64,000 bases of DNA from Tolypothrix tenuis PCC 7101 (GTDB lineage Bacteria; Cyanobacteriota; Cyanobacteriia; Cyanobacteriales; Nostocaceae), in NCBI RefSeq assembly GCF_002368295.1, contig NZ_AP018248.1:682001-746000 (forward strand), written 5' to 3'. Each line of letters begins with the position of its first letter. Position 1 is the first letter of the stretch. This document shows, piece after piece, positions 63,725 to 64,000 of this stretch. A program made the translations under genes and the position numbers. A model generated the notes under the pieces. That model was not told the origin of the DNA. It did not search any database and worked only from the letters and a program-made list of their open reading frames with translations.

Positions 63725-63815
63725 TCCTCAGACACAAGCATTATTAGCTTGAGAACCTGGTAGATCAAACCGCCTTCCTGTGATTCTTTGCCTAGTATCC
63801 TTTGGGTTGGTTTTG
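63725..63815 (+). repeat. Decayed NsiR1 unit between copies 1 and 2
   Basis: TCCTCA (63725-63730) stands where TCCGGA is expected, GAGAACCTGGTAGATC (63751-63766) matches the RNA start region with GGTAGAT, but the body has diverged and no terminator hairpin or T-run remains. Position fits the 116-125 nt unit spacing. Confidence 0.5.
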
Positions 63816-63849
63816 ACACATAACTAAAATACACATTTTAGTAAATTTA

Positions 63850-63885
63850 TCCGGAGCTTGACGGTTCTCTGGGGAACAATTAAAT
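63850..63885 (+). promoter_or_regulatory. DIF-type promoter of NsiR1 unit 2
   Basis: TCCGGA at 63850-63855, TTGAC and GGGGAACAATTAAAT conserved, RNA start 36 nt after the first T of the hexamer, as in unit 1. Confidence 0.75.
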
Positions 63886-63945
63886 GGTAGATGCACCCTG
63901 ATAACTAACTCCCCTGGTAGGCTAATGCTTACCAGGGTTTTTTTT
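63886..63945 (+). ncRNA. nsiR1: NsiR1 small RNA, copy 2
   Basis: About 60 nt: GGTAGATGCACCCTG at the start, terminator CCCTGGTA (63912-63919) / TACCAGGG (63930-63937) with T8. The stem arms differ in sequence from copy 1 but pair perfectly, so covariation supports a real RNA. The single-stranded head GGTAGATGCACC is identical. Confidence 0.82.
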
Positions 63946-63989
63946 CAGCTTGGCAAATGAACAATAAAACCAATACATAGTGAATTTTA

Positions 63990-64000
63990 TCCGGATGATG
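63990..64000 (+). promoter_or_regulatory. Start of a further NsiR1 unit (cut by window edge)
   Basis: TTTTATCCGGA ending at 63995 repeats the TTTATCCGGA seen before units 1 and 2. The RNA part would lie beyond 64000. Confidence 0.6.

Overview
The window looks like chromosomal DNA of a filamentous, heterocyst-forming cyanobacterium (Nostocales; a Nostoc, Anabaena or Calothrix relative). Support: photosynthesis genes (psbD-psbC, ycf4, ndhF/ndhD, rbcR); very frequent GCGATCGC octamers; heptanucleotide tandem repeats of the CCCCAGT type typical of heterocystous cyanobacteria; dispersed AGACGCGATTAATCGCGTCT palindromes; a tandem pair resembling the trichome-shape proteins ZicK/ZacK; and, at the right end, a HetF-like CHAT protease divergent from a repeat array that matches the heterocyst-specific small RNA NsiR1. 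I see no insertion sequence, prophage, CRISPR array, rRNA or tRNA.

Layout. 0-6 kb (minus strand): SLH-OprB porin, a Crp/Fnr regulator, then the phosphate-sensing operon sphR-sphS-phoU. 6.4-8.6 kb (plus): two paralogous coiled-coil proteins (zicK/zacK-like). 8.6-9.7 kb: repeat-rich spacer with two small basic peptide ORFs. 9.7-17 kb: hisA, an overlapping DUF2499/DUF3593 membrane pair, csaB, a DUF928 protein, a FabF-like ketosynthase, a lipoprotein cyclophilin and ycf4. 17.5-20 kb: psbD-psbC. 20-26.9 kb: polA, a HAD phosphatase, an arginyl-tRNA synthetase paralogue without a catalytic core, and a second Crp/Fnr protein. 26.9-31 kb (minus): two membrane-anchored PstS-like proteins and a Ser/Thr kinase; one PstS-like gene has a clear PHO-box-like repeat. 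31-38.5 kb: rbcR, an NnrU-family protein, a WCGLC thioredoxin, a structured RNA-like leader, then ndhF-ndhD. 38.8-51.6 kb: Uma2 protein, a kinase-FGE fusion with a tail resembling a DGR variable region, lepB, dihydroorotase, hybrid histidine kinase, aromatic amino-acid permease, a phospholipase-D-like lipoprotein with EF-hand and helix-hairpin-helix, ChaB, and a CheY-like regulator. 52-60.7 kb: GAF histidine kinase, type-II NADH dehydrogenase-like enzyme, HAD hydrolase, an alpha/beta hydrolase-TetR operon with a palindromic operator, gamma-glutamyltransferase-like protein and glycerophosphodiesterase. 60.8-64 kb: hetF (minus) and the NsiR1 array (plus), which runs off the end.

How the parts fit. 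Several genes concern phosphate: SphR/SphS/PhoU, a PHO-box-preceded PstS-like protein with no permease genes beside it, a neighbouring kinase, and a glycerophosphodiesterase. A second theme is multicellularity and heterocyst development: ZicK/ZacK-like proteins, HetF and NsiR1. The most striking structure is the NsiR1 array. Two intact units, each with a TCCGGA (DIF) box exactly 36 nt before the RNA start and its own terminator, alternate with two decayed units, and a further unit begins at the window edge. All coordinates and motif statements come from reading the sequence. Family assignments rest on recognised motifs and remembered homologues, with no database search.
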